From positions 1 through 64,000 of the forward strand of contig NZ_JOFJ01000015.1 in the NCBI RefSeq assembly GCF_000718255.1: DNA of 64,000 bases. The letters run 5' to 3'. The notes under the pieces are model-generated. The model worked only from the letters and a program-made list of their open reading frames with translations. It ran no database searches and was not told the DNA's origin. Below are positions 1 through 8,354 of this stretch, in pieces. Position 1 is the stretch's first letter; each line of letters starts with the position of its first letter. A program made the translations under genes and the position numbers. This DNA comes from Spirillospora albida (lineage in GTDB: Bacteria > Actinomycetota > Actinomycetes > Streptosporangiales > Streptosporangiaceae).

Positions 1-1
1 C

Positions 2-97
2 CCCCGCCCCGCCCCCCGCCCGACCCCCCTGGTCGTCGAAGCGGACGAGCCGTCCCGCCCCGGAACGGTCGAGTTCCGCGCGATCCGGCACCCCTGA
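2..97 (+). CDS. C-terminal end of an upstream protein (partial)
   Basis: A reading frame open from the window edge ends at a TGA at 95-97, 27 bases before the cpaB-like start. The 31 visible residues are Pro/Arg-rich at first and end in EFRAIRHP. The short gap suggests it belongs to the same transcript as the Tad operon. Too little is visible to name a family, and the frame may not be coding. Confidence 0.4.
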   Translation, partial: PRPAPRPTPLVVEADEPSRPGTVEFRAIRHP

Positions 98-124
98 GCG
101 GACGACCTCGCAGAACGGAGCAAG

Positions 125-862
125 ATGAACCCCCGGCAGCGACGCGGTGTCCTGTTGATGATCGTGGCGGCCCTCGGCGCCGTGTTCGTCTTCATCTCGG
201 TCATCGGCTATGTCAGCCAGGTCCAGGCCGACGCCGATGCGGCGGTGGGCGAGATGACGGTCGTCCTGCAGGTGCAGACGGACATCGAGGCGTTCCAGCC
301 GATCGCGGCGGCGGCGGTCCGGGAGACGAAGATCCCGAAGAAGTGGGCCACCGAGGCGTTCATCACGCAGATCCCGGATCTGCAGAACAAGGTCGCGGCG
401 GGCCGCATCCCGCGCGGCGCCTACCTGCAGCAGGGCATGCTGCAGGACCGGCCGGCGCTCCGTCCGGGGCAGCGCGAGATCGCCGTGATGATCGACTCCA
501 GGACCGGTGTGGCGGGCAAGGTCGTCAACGGCTCCATCGTGGACGTCTACAGCACGTTCGAGCAGATCACCGGCGCCCGCAAGGGGCCGTGCGCGGTCCG
601 GATCCTGAACCGCGTGCAGGTCATCAACGTGGGGCCGGAGCGCCAGGTCACCGACAACCGCGGGAACCAGGCGCAGAGCGGGGGCGGCGGCGTCACCAGC
701 GGGGCGCTGCCGGTGACGTTCGCGCTCACCGCGGAGGAGACCCTCCGGCTGACGTACGCGGAATCGTTCGCCCGGGACCTGCGGCTGGCGCTCGTCGGCG
801 GTCCCGAGGACGTGAAGCCGCCCGCGAACCGGCTCTGCGACACCCCCGCGGCGGGCCGATGA
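125..862 (+). CDS. cpaB: Flp pilus assembly protein CpaB/RcpC-like (SAF domain)
   Basis: A protein of 245 residues. It has one N-terminal membrane helix (about residues 9-32), a SAF-like domain (about 45-105) and a CpaB/RcpC-type C-terminal half containing the REIAVMIDSRTGVAGKV stretch. In Tad systems this protein is an envelope component of pilus assembly. The ATG follows a GGAG ribosome site (116-119). It overlaps the next gene by four bases (ATGA), so it opens the visible Tad operon. The assignment rests on topology plus strict Tad gene order. Confidence 0.85.
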   Translation: MNPRQRRGVLLMIVAALGAVFVFISVIGYVSQVQADADAAVGEMTVVLQVQTDIEAFQPIAAAAVRETKIPKKWATEAFITQIPDLQNKVAAGRIPRGAYLQQGMLQDRPALRPGQREIAVMIDSRTGVAGKVVNGSIVDVYSTFEQITGARKGPCAVRILNRVQVINVGPERQVTDNRGNQAQSGGGGVTSGALPVTFALTAEETLRLTYAESFARDLRLALVGGPEDVKPPANRLCDTPAAGR

Positions 863-2070
863 GCGACATCAAGATCCTCCTCGGCGGGGACGACCAGGAG
901 CTCGTGGCGACGTTCCGCGCCGTCATGGTCGAGCTGACCGGGTTCGAGCTCGTCTCGATCGGCAAGACCTCCAACGAGGTGCTCGGGATGGTCGCCACCG
1001 AGCAGGACGTCGACGTCGTCCTCATCGACGAGAACATCGGACCGGTCCCCGCGCACGACCTCGTCCGCGACATCGCGATGCAGCGCCCGAACTGCGCCGC
1101 GGTGCTGCTCTGCACCACGGTGGACGAGAGCGCGCTGACCCGGGCCCTGGAGGCCGGGGCGCGCGGCGTCCTGTCCCGCCAGCCCAGCCTGGAGGAGCTT
1201 CAGTCGCGGCTGTCCACCGCCGCGGAGTGGTCGCGGGGGATGAGCAAGTGGATCGGCGGCGGGCACGTGGACGCCGTCGGGGGGCGGCGCGGCCGCATCG
1301 TCGCGCTCGCGGGCGCGAAGGGCGGCACCGGCACGACGACGTTGGCCGTCCAGCTCGCGCTGGCCGCGGCGCAGCAGCCGGGCCGCTCGGTGTGCCTGGT
1401 CGACATGGACCTGCAGGCCGGGGACGTGCCGAGCTACCTCGACCTGGTGCACCGGCGCAGCATCGCCGACCTGATCGACGTGGCGGGTGAGATCACCGGC
1501 ACGATGCTGGCGGACGCGCTGTTCATGCACGGTGACGGCCCGCACGTGCTGCTCGCGCCGTCCGATCCCGAGCGGTCCGAGGACGTGACGGCGCTCGCCA
1601 CGCGCCAGATCCTGGGCGCGCTGCGGTCCCGGTACGACATCGTGCTCGTCGACTGCGGGACGTTCATGACGGAGGGGTCCGTCACGGCGATCGAGCTGGC
1701 CGACCGGGTCGCGATCACGGTGATGCCGGACCTGCCGTGCCTGCGCGCCGCGAAGCGCATGGTCCGGCTGTGGTCGCGGCTGGACGTGCGCAAGAGCGAG
1801 GACGTCGTCGCGGTGCTGACCCGGCAGAGCCGCAAGAACGAGATCCAGCCCGACTTCGCCGCCCGGATCCTCGGGCTGGCGCTGACCAGGACGACCGTCC
1901 CGCCGGCGTTCCGCGCGCTGGAGAAGGCGATCAACAACGCGTCGCTGAGCCGGGTCGAGGACGACGGGTTCCGCCGGGCGGTGCGGCAGCTCGCCGGCGA
2001 GCTCGGCGTGCTGGACTCCGCGGCCGTCGACCCGGGCGGCGGCAAACGTGCCATGACGGGGGCGCCATGA
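859..2070 (+). CDS. cpaE: CpaE/TadZ-like pilus localisation ATPase
   Basis: A protein of 403 residues with two parts. The N-terminal receiver-like domain (about 4-120) keeps an acidic residue at the usual phosphoacceptor place (Asp57 in LIDEN). The ParA/MinD-type ATPase has the deviant Walker A KGGTGTTT near residues 154-161 and a later VLVDCGTF motif. In the family it positions or activates the Tad machine at the inner face of the membrane. I chose the ATG at 859 because it overlaps the cpaB stop (ATGA); longer upstream starts would run through cpaB in another frame. It overlaps the next gene by ATGA. Confidence 0.85.
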   Translation: MSDIKILLGGDDQELVATFRAVMVELTGFELVSIGKTSNEVLGMVATEQDVDVVLIDENIGPVPAHDLVRDIAMQRPNCAAVLLCTTVDESALTRALEAGARGVLSRQPSLEELQSRLSTAAEWSRGMSKWIGGGHVDAVGGRRGRIVALAGAKGGTGTTTLAVQLALAAAQQPGRSVCLVDMDLQAGDVPSYLDLVHRRSIADLIDVAGEITGTMLADALFMHGDGPHVLLAPSDPERSEDVTALATRQILGALRSRYDIVLVDCGTFMTEGSVTAIELADRVAITVMPDLPCLRAAKRMVRLWSRLDVRKSEDVVAVLTRQSRKNEIQPDFAARILGLALTRTTVPPAFRALEKAINNASLSRVEDDGFRRAVRQLAGELGVLDSAAVDPGGGKRAMTGAP

Positions 2071-2510
2071 ACCGACCCGCGACCCGCCGGCTCCGCCGCC
2101 GGCCCGAGTTCTCCACCGCCGCCCGCGACAGCGGGCAGGTCGTCGAGTTCACCGGCATGCTGCCGCTGATCCTGATGGTCCTCGTGCTGGTCTGGGAGGC
2201 GTTCCTGATCGGCTGGTCGATGACCTATACGACGCATTCCGCGAACGAGGGCGCCCGCATCGCCGCGGTGGGCGGCGGGCAGGCCGAGGTCGAGGAGGCC
2301 GCGAGGAAGCGGGTGTCCGGGCGGTTCGCCGACGACGACAGCTTCACGGTGAAGTACCCCACCGGCCTCCAGTGCGACGGGGCGGGCCCCCGCGACCCCG
2401 ACTGCGGCTACGTCCGGGTGTCGATCAAGCCGCCGCTGGTGCTGAAGGGCTTCACGCTCCCGATCACCGTCAGCCACCGGGCCAAGATCGTCCACGAGGG
2501 GAAGGGGTGA
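2067..2510 (+). CDS. tadE: TadE-family minor pilin
   Basis: A protein of 147 residues. A basic leader ends in DSGQVVEF, followed by a hydrophobic helix (about 31-51), the arrangement of TadE/TadF pseudopilins processed by a prepilin peptidase between Gly and the mature start. The rest is a short extracellular domain with two cysteines (QCDGAG, DCGYV) that could pair. The ATG overlaps the cpaE stop by ATGA. It sits between the localisation ATPase and a second TadE-type gene, as in other Tad operons. Confidence 0.8.
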   Translation: MNRPATRRLRRRPEFSTAARDSGQVVEFTGMLPLILMVLVLVWEAFLIGWSMTYTTHSANEGARIAAVGGGQAEVEEAARKRVSGRFADDDSFTVKYPTGLQCDGAGPRDPDCGYVRVSIKPPLVLKGFTLPITVSHRAKIVHEGKG

Positions 2511-2515
2511 TCCGG

Positions 2516-2890
2516 ATGCGCGGCGACGCGGGCTCGGCGTCGGTCGAGTTCATGGCGTGGATCGGGTTCGTCCTGGCCGCGCTCTTCTGCGCGTACGAGG
2601 CCTACACCACCTTCGCGACGGTCGAGCAGGTCGAGAACGCCGCCCGGACGGGCGCGCGGACCGCGTCGATGCAGGGCGTCGCGCTGAACGAGCCGGTGAC
2701 CAAGATCGGTCCCGGCACGCACGCCGCGAACACCGCGCTGCCCAAGGTGATCAAGGACAAGGAGATCACGGTCGAGGCGCTGCCGAACGACGGCGTCCGC
2801 TGCACGGTGCGCGCGAAGGTGCCGCTGATCGCGGACGGGCTGCATCTGAACATCACCGTCCGGCGGCGCGTAGAGATGCCGGTGGGCTGA
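2516..2890 (+). CDS. second TadE/TadF-like minor pilin
   Basis: A protein of 124 residues starting with a short leader and the class III-type motif DAGSASVEF (Glu at +5 if cleaved after Gly), then a hydrophobic helix and a small extracellular domain. The ATG at 2516 has an AAGGGG ribosome site (2502-2507). A GTG at 2507 that overlaps the previous stop is an alternative start. By position it takes the TadF slot; sequence alone cannot separate TadE from TadF. One base separates it from the cpaF-like gene. Confidence 0.75.
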   Translation: MRGDAGSASVEFMAWIGFVLAALFCAYEAYTTFATVEQVENAARTGARTASMQGVALNEPVTKIGPGTHAANTALPKVIKDKEITVEALPNDGVRCTVRAKVPLIADGLHLNITVRRRVEMPVG

Positions 2891-2891
2891 G

Positions 2892-4265
2892 ATGGGGTTG
2901 AAGAACCGCCGGGAGGGCGGACCGGAGCAGCAGGCGGCGGGGCCGGACATCGGCCACTGGCGGCAGCGCCTCCTCGAGGAGGTCAACCTCGACGACCTCG
3001 CCACGCTGGACATGGCGCAGCGCCGCGCCCGGCTCGAGAAGGTCGTCGGGCACATCCTCACTCGCGAGGGCCCGGTGCTGTCGACCCGCGAGCGGGCGCA
3101 GCTCGTCCGCCGGATCGTGGACGAGGCGCTCGGCCTCGGCGTCCTGGAGCCGCTGCTCGCCGACCCGTCCGTCACCGAGATCATGGTCAACGGGCCGAAC
3201 AGCGTCTACATCGAGCGGCTCGGCCGGCTGACCCGCATCGACATGGGCTTCGCCAACGAGGCCCAGCTGTACCAGACCATCGACCGCATCGTCGCGCAGG
3301 TGAACCGGCGCGTGGACGAGTCGAGTCCGATGGTGGACGCGCGGCTCCCGACCGGTGAGCGCGTGAACGTGATCGTCCCGCCGCTGTCCCTGATCGGACC
3401 CGTCCTGACGATCCGCCGGTTCCCCCGCGCGTTCCGGATGGACGAGCTGGTGCAGATGGGCGCCCTCGACGAGCACACCGCCGTGCTGCTCGGAGCGTTC
3501 GTCCGGGCGCGGCTCAACATCGTCATCGCGGGCGGCACCGGCACCGGCAAGACGACGTTCCTGAACGCGCTGTCGGGATTCGTGCCGTCCAGCGAGCGCA
3601 TCGTCACGATCGAGGACTCCGCCGAGCTGCAGCTCCAGCAGGACCACGTCATCCGGCTGGAGTCGCGCCCGCCCAACATCGAGGGCGAGGGCGCCATCAC
3701 CATCCGCGACCTGGTCCGCAACGCGCTGCGGATGCGCCCGGACCGCGTCATCGTCGGCGAGGTCCGCGGCGCGGAGACCCTCGACATGCTGCAGGCGATG
3801 AACACCGGCCACGACGGCTCCATGGTGACCGTGCACGCCAACTCGGCCGAGGACACCATCTACCGCATCGAGACGCTCGCCTCGATGAGCGAGGTCAAGA
3901 TCCCCTACGACGCGATCCGCGACCAGATCAACAACGCCGTCAACGCGGTCGTCTTCCTGGACCGGGCGGTGGACGGCTCGCGTCGCGTCGGCGAGGTCGC
4001 CGTGGTGTCCTCCGGCCGGCGCGAGTCGATCGAGCTGACCCCGGTGGTGAAGTTCGAAATGGAGCCCGTCGGTCTCGACCGGGTCGTCCGCGGGCGCTAC
4101 GTCCACAGATCCCTGCCCCCCGAGCTCGTCACCAAGCTCGTGTTCGCCGGGGAGGCGGTCCCGGCGGCCTTCGGCGGGACGTCCCAGCCACCACCCCCGG
4201 CGCCCCCGCGCCCGGCCGGCAACGGGCGGGCGCCGGGCGGTCCGCCCCCCGGAGGGACGCCATGA
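2892..4265 (+). CDS. cpaF: CpaF/TadA secretion ATPase
   Basis: A protein of 457 residues of the type II/IV secretion VirB11-like ATPase family, which powers Tad pilus assembly from the cytoplasm. Visible motifs are Walker A GGTGTGKTT (about residues 214-222), an Asp-box region (ERIVTIEDSAELQL), Walker B-like RVIVGEVRGAE (about 285-295) and a His-box (TGHDGSMVTVHANS). Length and motifs match the family. A Pro/Gly-rich tail of about 30 residues is an extra. It overlaps tadB by ATGA. Confidence 0.95.
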   Translation: MGLKNRREGGPEQQAAGPDIGHWRQRLLEEVNLDDLATLDMAQRRARLEKVVGHILTREGPVLSTRERAQLVRRIVDEALGLGVLEPLLADPSVTEIMVNGPNSVYIERLGRLTRIDMGFANEAQLYQTIDRIVAQVNRRVDESSPMVDARLPTGERVNVIVPPLSLIGPVLTIRRFPRAFRMDELVQMGALDEHTAVLLGAFVRARLNIVIAGGTGTGKTTFLNALSGFVPSSERIVTIEDSAELQLQQDHVIRLESRPPNIEGEGAITIRDLVRNALRMRPDRVIVGEVRGAETLDMLQAMNTGHDGSMVTVHANSAEDTIYRIETLASMSEVKIPYDAIRDQINNAVNAVVFLDRAVDGSRRVGEVAVVSSGRRESIELTPVVKFEMEPVGLDRVVRGRYVHRSLPPELVTKLVFAGEAVPAAFGGTSQPPPPAPPRPAGNGRAPGGPPPGGTP

Positions 4266-5188
4266 ACTACCAGCTGATCCTGCTCTCGCTGACGCTCGTC
4301 CTGGCCCTCGCCGTGCTGGGCGTCTGGCAGTTCGGCAGCGGCCTCGACCAGCAGCGGGAGCAGGCCGCGCGCGGAGCCCGCGGGTTCGGGGAGCGCTCGA
4401 TGGCGACCCGGCTCGACCGGTGGGACGCCCGGCTGCGCCGGACCGCGCTGGGCCGGCAGATCAACCGGCGGCTCACCGCGTCCGGGCTGCGGGTCCGGCT
4501 CTCGATCTTCGTGGCGGCGCTGACCGGCACCGCCCTCCTCATCGTCGTCCTGCTCGGCCAGGTGCTGTCGCTGTTCCTGGGCGTCGTCACCGCCGCCGGC
4601 GTCGGCTTCGCCTTCTTCGCCTTCCTCCGCCAGCAGGAGGCGCGCCGCGTCGAGGAGTTCATCGCCCAGCTCCCCGAGCTCGCCCGCGTCCTGTCCAACG
4701 CGGCCGCCGCCGGCCTGTCGATCCGGACCGCGATCGAGATGGCCGCCGAGGAGCTCGACGACCCCGCCCGAACTGAACTGTCCCGCACCGCCGAGGCGCT
4801 GCGGCTCGGCCAGTCGTTCGACGCGGCGATGAACGAGCTGCGCGACCGGCTGCAGTCGCGGGAGCTCGCCGTCCTGGTGAGCACCCTCGTCGTCGCGTCC
4901 CGCTCGGGCGGCTCGCTCATCACGTCCCTGCGCAACATCTCCAGCACGCTCGAGCAGCGGAAGGAGACCCGCCGCGAGGTCAAGACGATCGTCGGTGAGT
5001 CCGTCGCGGCCGGCTGGGCGATCTTCGGCATGGGCATGGCGACGCTGTTCGGCATCGCGTTCCTCGCCCCCGGCGTCGTCGACCGGATGACCGGCTCCGT
5101 CATGGGCCAGCTGATCCTGCTCGTCGCCATGACGCTGTTCACCGGGGCGCTGTTCATCATCCGCCGCATGACGAGGATCGACGTATGA
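4262..5188 (+). CDS. tadB: TadB, Tad inner-membrane platform protein
   Basis: A protein of 308 residues with an N-terminal helix, two adjacent helices near residues 78-122, a cytoplasmic type II secretion F-like domain (about 130-255) and two C-terminal helices. This is the usual TadB layout. TadB and TadC form the membrane base on which the ATPase acts. It overlaps both neighbours by ATGA, so it is probably translationally coupled and made together with TadC. Confidence 0.9.
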   Translation: MNYQLILLSLTLVLALAVLGVWQFGSGLDQQREQAARGARGFGERSMATRLDRWDARLRRTALGRQINRRLTASGLRVRLSIFVAALTGTALLIVVLLGQVLSLFLGVVTAAGVGFAFFAFLRQQEARRVEEFIAQLPELARVLSNAAAAGLSIRTAIEMAAEELDDPARTELSRTAEALRLGQSFDAAMNELRDRLQSRELAVLVSTLVVASRSGGSLITSLRNISSTLEQRKETRREVKTIVGESVAAGWAIFGMGMATLFGIAFLAPGVVDRMTGSVMGQLILLVAMTLFTGALFIIRRMTRIDV

Positions 5189-6078
5189 TGCCGCTCGCCC
5201 TTGCCCTGGCGGCCGCGCTGTTCACGGCGCTGTTCGTCTGGGGCCTGCACCTCAAGGTGTCCGGCCAGCAGGTGAACGAGGAGCTCGCGGCCATCGCCAA
5301 GAAGCCGCGCAAGAAGGGCTTCGGGCCGCTCGGCGACATCGCCGAGCCGCTCGGCGGCCTCCTCGCCCCGCTGCTGCTGCGCACGATGAGCCCGGCTGCG
5401 CGGGGCCGGCTGAACCGCCGCATCGAGCGGGCCGGACGTCCCTACGGGCTCACCGTGGAGCAGTACGCCCGCAACAAGGCCGGCACCCTCGTCCTGCTCG
5501 GCTCCATCGGCGTCATCATGCTGCTGTCCGACCACCTGTTCATCGGGGCGGCGCTGCTGCTGTTCGGCTGGTTCCAGACCGACGTGGTGCTGTGGAACCT
5601 GTCCCAGGAACGCCAGCAGGAACTGCAGAAGGGACTGCCCGACTTCCTGGACGTCCTGGCCGTCACGGTCACGGCCGGCCTCAGCTTCCGGCAGGCCGTC
5701 GCCCGGGTCGCCGAGAGCATGCCGGGCGCCCTGTCGGACGAGATGACGACGACGCTCCGCCAGATGGAGGTCGGGACGCCGTTCCGGCAGGCGTTCGAGG
5801 ACCTGCGGAGCCGCAACAACAGCGAGCAGCTCGCCAGCTTCGTCACGGCCATCCTCCAGGCCGAGGAGCTCGGCGCCCCGCTCGCCGGCGCCCTCGCCGA
5901 CATCAGCGTGGACATGCGGCGCGAGTCGTCCCAGCTCGCCCGCCGCAAGGCGCAGCGCGCCGAACCCAAGATCACCATCGTCACCACGTTCATGATGGTG
6001 CCGGGGATGCTGCTGCTGATCATGGGGGCGCTGTACTTCGGCCTCAACTCGGGAGGTGGCGGTCTCCTTGGCCAGTGA
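5185..6078 (+). CDS. tadC: TadC, Tad inner-membrane platform protein
   Basis: A protein of 297 residues homologous in layout to TadB: N-terminal helix, a helical pair (about 93-130), a T2SSF-type domain with GLPDFLDVLAVTVTAGLSFRQAV, and a C-terminal helix. It starts at an ATG overlapping the tadB stop. Its end overlaps the sensor kinase gene, so the two-component system is physically part of the pilus operon. Confidence 0.9.
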   Translation: MMPLALALAAALFTALFVWGLHLKVSGQQVNEELAAIAKKPRKKGFGPLGDIAEPLGGLLAPLLLRTMSPAARGRLNRRIERAGRPYGLTVEQYARNKAGTLVLLGSIGVIMLLSDHLFIGAALLLFGWFQTDVVLWNLSQERQQELQKGLPDFLDVLAVTVTAGLSFRQAVARVAESMPGALSDEMTTTLRQMEVGTPFRQAFEDLRSRNNSEQLASFVTAILQAEELGAPLAGALADISVDMRRESSQLARRKAQRAEPKITIVTTFMMVPGMLLLIMGALYFGLNSGGGGLLGQ

Positions 6079-7258
6079 CCCGCCGCTCGCCCGGATCGGC
6101 GCGACCTTCCGCCTGCTGATGCAGGTGCGGGTGCTCGCGTCCGGCCTGGCGCTGCTGCTGGTCCCCGGCGACCGCCAGACCCTCGCCGCGATCTTCGTGC
6201 TGTCGTGCGTCGGGGCGCTGTCGGCGCTCGCCCTGTTCGGCTGGGAGGAGATCGTCCCGCGGCTGCTCGGCCACCCCGTGCTCCTCGCCCTGGACGCCCT
6301 CGTGGCCTACGCCGCCCTCGAGGTCGGCGGCGTCCTCGGCCCGTTCTTCCTCGTCACCGCCATCACCTCGACGCTCGCGGGCCTGCTGTTCCTCTGGAAC
6401 GGGATGCTGCTCATCTGCTTCCTGCAGGTGCTTCTCTACTACGCGGCGGCGGCCGACTCCGCGTGGGTCCCGAGCTTCCAGACGGCCGTCGGGATGCCCG
6501 CCTGCTACTTCATCGGCGGCTTCGTCGGCACCGCGCTGCGCCGGCTGTTCGACGAGTTCGCCCGCTCCGACGAGGCGAGGCACCGCGCCGAGCTGGCCGC
6601 CGCCGCCGCGGAGGAGCGCACCCGCCTCGCCCGCGAGATGCACGACTCGCTCGGCAAGACCCTGCGCGGCATCTCGATGGCGGCGGCCGCGCTGCCCGCC
6701 TGGGTGACCCGCTGCCCCGACCGGGCCCGCGAGGAGGCGCAGCGCATCGTCGCCGCGGCCGAGATCGCGTCCCGGGAGGCCCGCGAGCTGATCGCCGAGC
6801 TGCGCACCGACACGGCCGGGCGGCCGCTCGACGAGGTCGTCACCGATATCGCGACCGGCTGGGCCGCCGCGGCGGGCGTGACCGCGGACGTGTCCGCCGA
6901 CCCCGGCATCGACCTGCCGATCCGGGCCCGCCACGAGCTCGCGGCCATCCTCAAGGAGGCGCTGGAGAACGTGAAACGGCACGCGGACGCCGCGGCCGTC
7001 GACGTCCGGCTCCGCCGCGACCAGGGCGCCGCCGTCCTCACCGTGGCCGACCACGGCCGCGGCTTCGCGATGCCGGCCGACGTCGACGACCTCGCCCGCG
7101 CCGGCCACTACGGCGTCGTCGGCATGCAGGAACGCGCCGCGCACGCCGGCGCCGAGCTCACGGTGGAGTCGCGGCCCGGCGAAGGCACCACCGTCACCGT
7201 CACCGTGCCGATCCCCGCCGGCGCAGAGGCTCCCGCTCCCATCCTGGAGGTCGCATGA
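6056..7258 (+). CDS. NarL/DegS-type sensor histidine kinase
   Basis: A protein of 400 residues. The N-terminal third is a membrane sensor with about five helices and no large extracellular domain. The kinase part has a HisKA_3 H-box REMHDSLGKTLRG (His196), the N-box HELAAILKEALENV and the G-box DHGRGF of an HATPase domain. The GTG start at 6056 lies inside tadC (23-base overlap); TTG at 6068 is an alternative. Its coupling to the tad genes and to the following response regulator suggests it controls the pilus or the accessory genes downstream. Confidence 0.85.
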   Translation: MAVSLASDPPLARIGATFRLLMQVRVLASGLALLLVPGDRQTLAAIFVLSCVGALSALALFGWEEIVPRLLGHPVLLALDALVAYAALEVGGVLGPFFLVTAITSTLAGLLFLWNGMLLICFLQVLLYYAAAADSAWVPSFQTAVGMPACYFIGGFVGTALRRLFDEFARSDEARHRAELAAAAAEERTRLAREMHDSLGKTLRGISMAAAALPAWVTRCPDRAREEAQRIVAAAEIASREARELIAELRTDTAGRPLDEVVTDIATGWAAAAGVTADVSADPGIDLPIRARHELAAILKEALENVKRHADAAAVDVRLRRDQGAAVLTVADHGRGFAMPADVDDLARAGHYGVVGMQERAAHAGAELTVESRPGEGTTVTVTVPIPAGAEAPAPILEVA

Positions 7259-7911
7259 GCGCTGTCAGAGTGGTGGTCGCCGACGACAACCCCGTCGTCC
7301 GGTCCGGCCTGGTCTCCCTGCTGGAGGCGACCGGCGTCGCCACGGTCGTCGCCGAGGCCGGCGACGGCCGCCGCGCCATCGAACTCACCGAACGACACAA
7401 ACCGGACCTCGTCCTGCTGGACGTCCGGATGCCGCTGCTGGACGGGGTGTCGGCCGTCCAGCAGCTCAGCAAGATCACCCGGGTCCTGATGCTCACGTAC
7501 ACCGACGAGCCCGACGTCATCCGCGCCGCCGTCCGCGGCGGCGCCAGCGGCTACCTCGTGCACGGCACCTTCGACGTCGAGGAGCTCGCGACAGCCGTCC
7601 GGCAGGCCGCCGCGGGCACCGGCAACCCCCTGTCCCCGGTGGCGATCACCGCGCTGATGGAGGCGGTCAAGGAACCGGCGGCGGAGCGGCCCCGCAACGC
7701 CGACCGCGACCGCTACCGGTTGTCCGTCCGCGAGGCGGAGGTCATGGACCTCATCGCCCAGGGCCGCGCCAACCGCGAGATCGCCGCCCAGCTGTTCCTC
7801 ACCGAGAAGACGGTGAAGAACCACGTCAACCGCATCTTCGCCAAGCTCGCCGTGGAGAACCGCGCCGCCGCCATCGCCCGCTGGCTCGGCACCGCCGTGG
7901 GGGACCGCTGA
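7255..7911 (+). CDS. LuxR/NarL-family response regulator
   Basis: A protein of 218 residues. The receiver domain has acidic residues VVADDN at the N-terminus, the phosphoacceptor Asp56 in VLLDVRMP and a conserved Thr in MLTYTD. A C-terminal LuxR-type helix-turn-helix follows (LSVREAEVMDLIAQGRANREIA, then TVKNHVNRIFAKL). The ATG overlaps the kinase stop. It is the last gene of the tad transcript, and the first copy of a repeated promoter motif begins at its stop codon. It is therefore the leading candidate to bind that motif (inference). Confidence 0.9.
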   Translation: MSAVRVVVADDNPVVRSGLVSLLEATGVATVVAEAGDGRRAIELTERHKPDLVLLDVRMPLLDGVSAVQQLSKITRVLMLTYTDEPDVIRAAVRGGASGYLVHGTFDVEELATAVRQAAAGTGNPLSPVAITALMEAVKEPAAERPRNADRDRYRLSVREAEVMDLIAQGRANREIAAQLFLTEKTVKNHVNRIFAKLAVENRAAAIARWLGTAVGDR

Positions 7912-7979
7912 TGGGCCCGGCGAATGGGTCCAGCTTGGGCCTGCGGACCCTGTGTTCGGCATTCCCCAATCCGTACCTT
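7911..7979 (+). promoter_or_regulatory. accessory-region promoter motif, copy 1 (pilin gene)
   Basis: Half-sites ATGGGCCC (7911-7918) and ATGGGTCC (7924-7931) are followed by the interrupted palindrome TTGGGCCTGCGGACCC (7935-7950). Then come 23 bases and a -10-like TACCTT (7974-7979). The half-sites start 13, then 11 bases apart. The pilin start lies about 40 bases beyond the hexamer and has its own ribosome site. Confidence 0.75.
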
Positions 7980-8019
7980 CAATATCGGAAGGCGGAGCCG
8001 AAAAGGGGAGTTGCCCGAG

Positions 8020-8232
8020 ATGTTCATCGGAATGCAGACGCGTGCGGCACTGGCGAAGTCGGACCGGGGAGAAGGCGCGGTTTCCTACATCGCGGTCATC
8101 ATCCTCATCGCCGGAATCCTGGCGGCCATCGCCGTCTCCGGCATCGGTGGGAAGATCACCGACGGCATCGGCAAGGCCATCGACAAGGTGGCCGGCACCG
8201 AGGCGGGCTCGAAGAGCGGAAGCGGCACCTGA
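8020..8232 (+). CDS. Flp-like major pilin candidate
   Basis: A protein of 70 residues: a 13-residue leader, the motif DRGEGAVSY, a hydrophobic helix of about 22 residues and a short charged, Gly/Ser-rich tail. Flp pilins have this size and plan, with cleavage after Gly and Glu-Tyr at +5/+6. Here cleavage after the first Gly puts Ser-Tyr at +5/+6. The ATG at 8020 has a strong AAAAGGGGAG site (8001-8010). A longer frame upstream would start inside the promoter motif. It is the best candidate for the main pilus subunit, and a strong hairpin follows it. Confidence 0.75.
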   Translation: MFIGMQTRAALAKSDRGEGAVSYIAVIILIAGILAAIAVSGIGGKITDGIGKAIDKVAGTEAGSKSGSGT

Positions 8233-8279
8233 CGCTTCTCGCAGAGCGTCGATCCATCGATTGCTCAACCGAATCTTCG

Positions 8280-8318
8280 CCGATATGGAGAACCGGATGA
8301 TCCGGTTCTCCATATCGG
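8280..8318. terminator. 17-bp perfect inverted repeat after the pilin gene
   Basis: The arm at 8280-8296 (CCGATATGGAGAACCGG) is exactly complementary to 8302-8318, with a five-base loop ATGAT. No T-run follows. It lies between the pilin stop (8232) and the OmpA-like gene, so it could be a partial terminator, an RNA-stabilising hairpin or a protein site. It would allow high pilin and low downstream expression from one promoter. Confidence 0.7.
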
Positions 8319-8354
8319 CATGCGCGGAAGAAGACGAGGCTGAAAGGTATGGAT

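Noticed and set aside
547..1545. Long open frames antisense to the Tad genes and elsewhere
   Set aside because: They are a by-product of very high GC content; they lack families, ribosome sites and a plausible composition.
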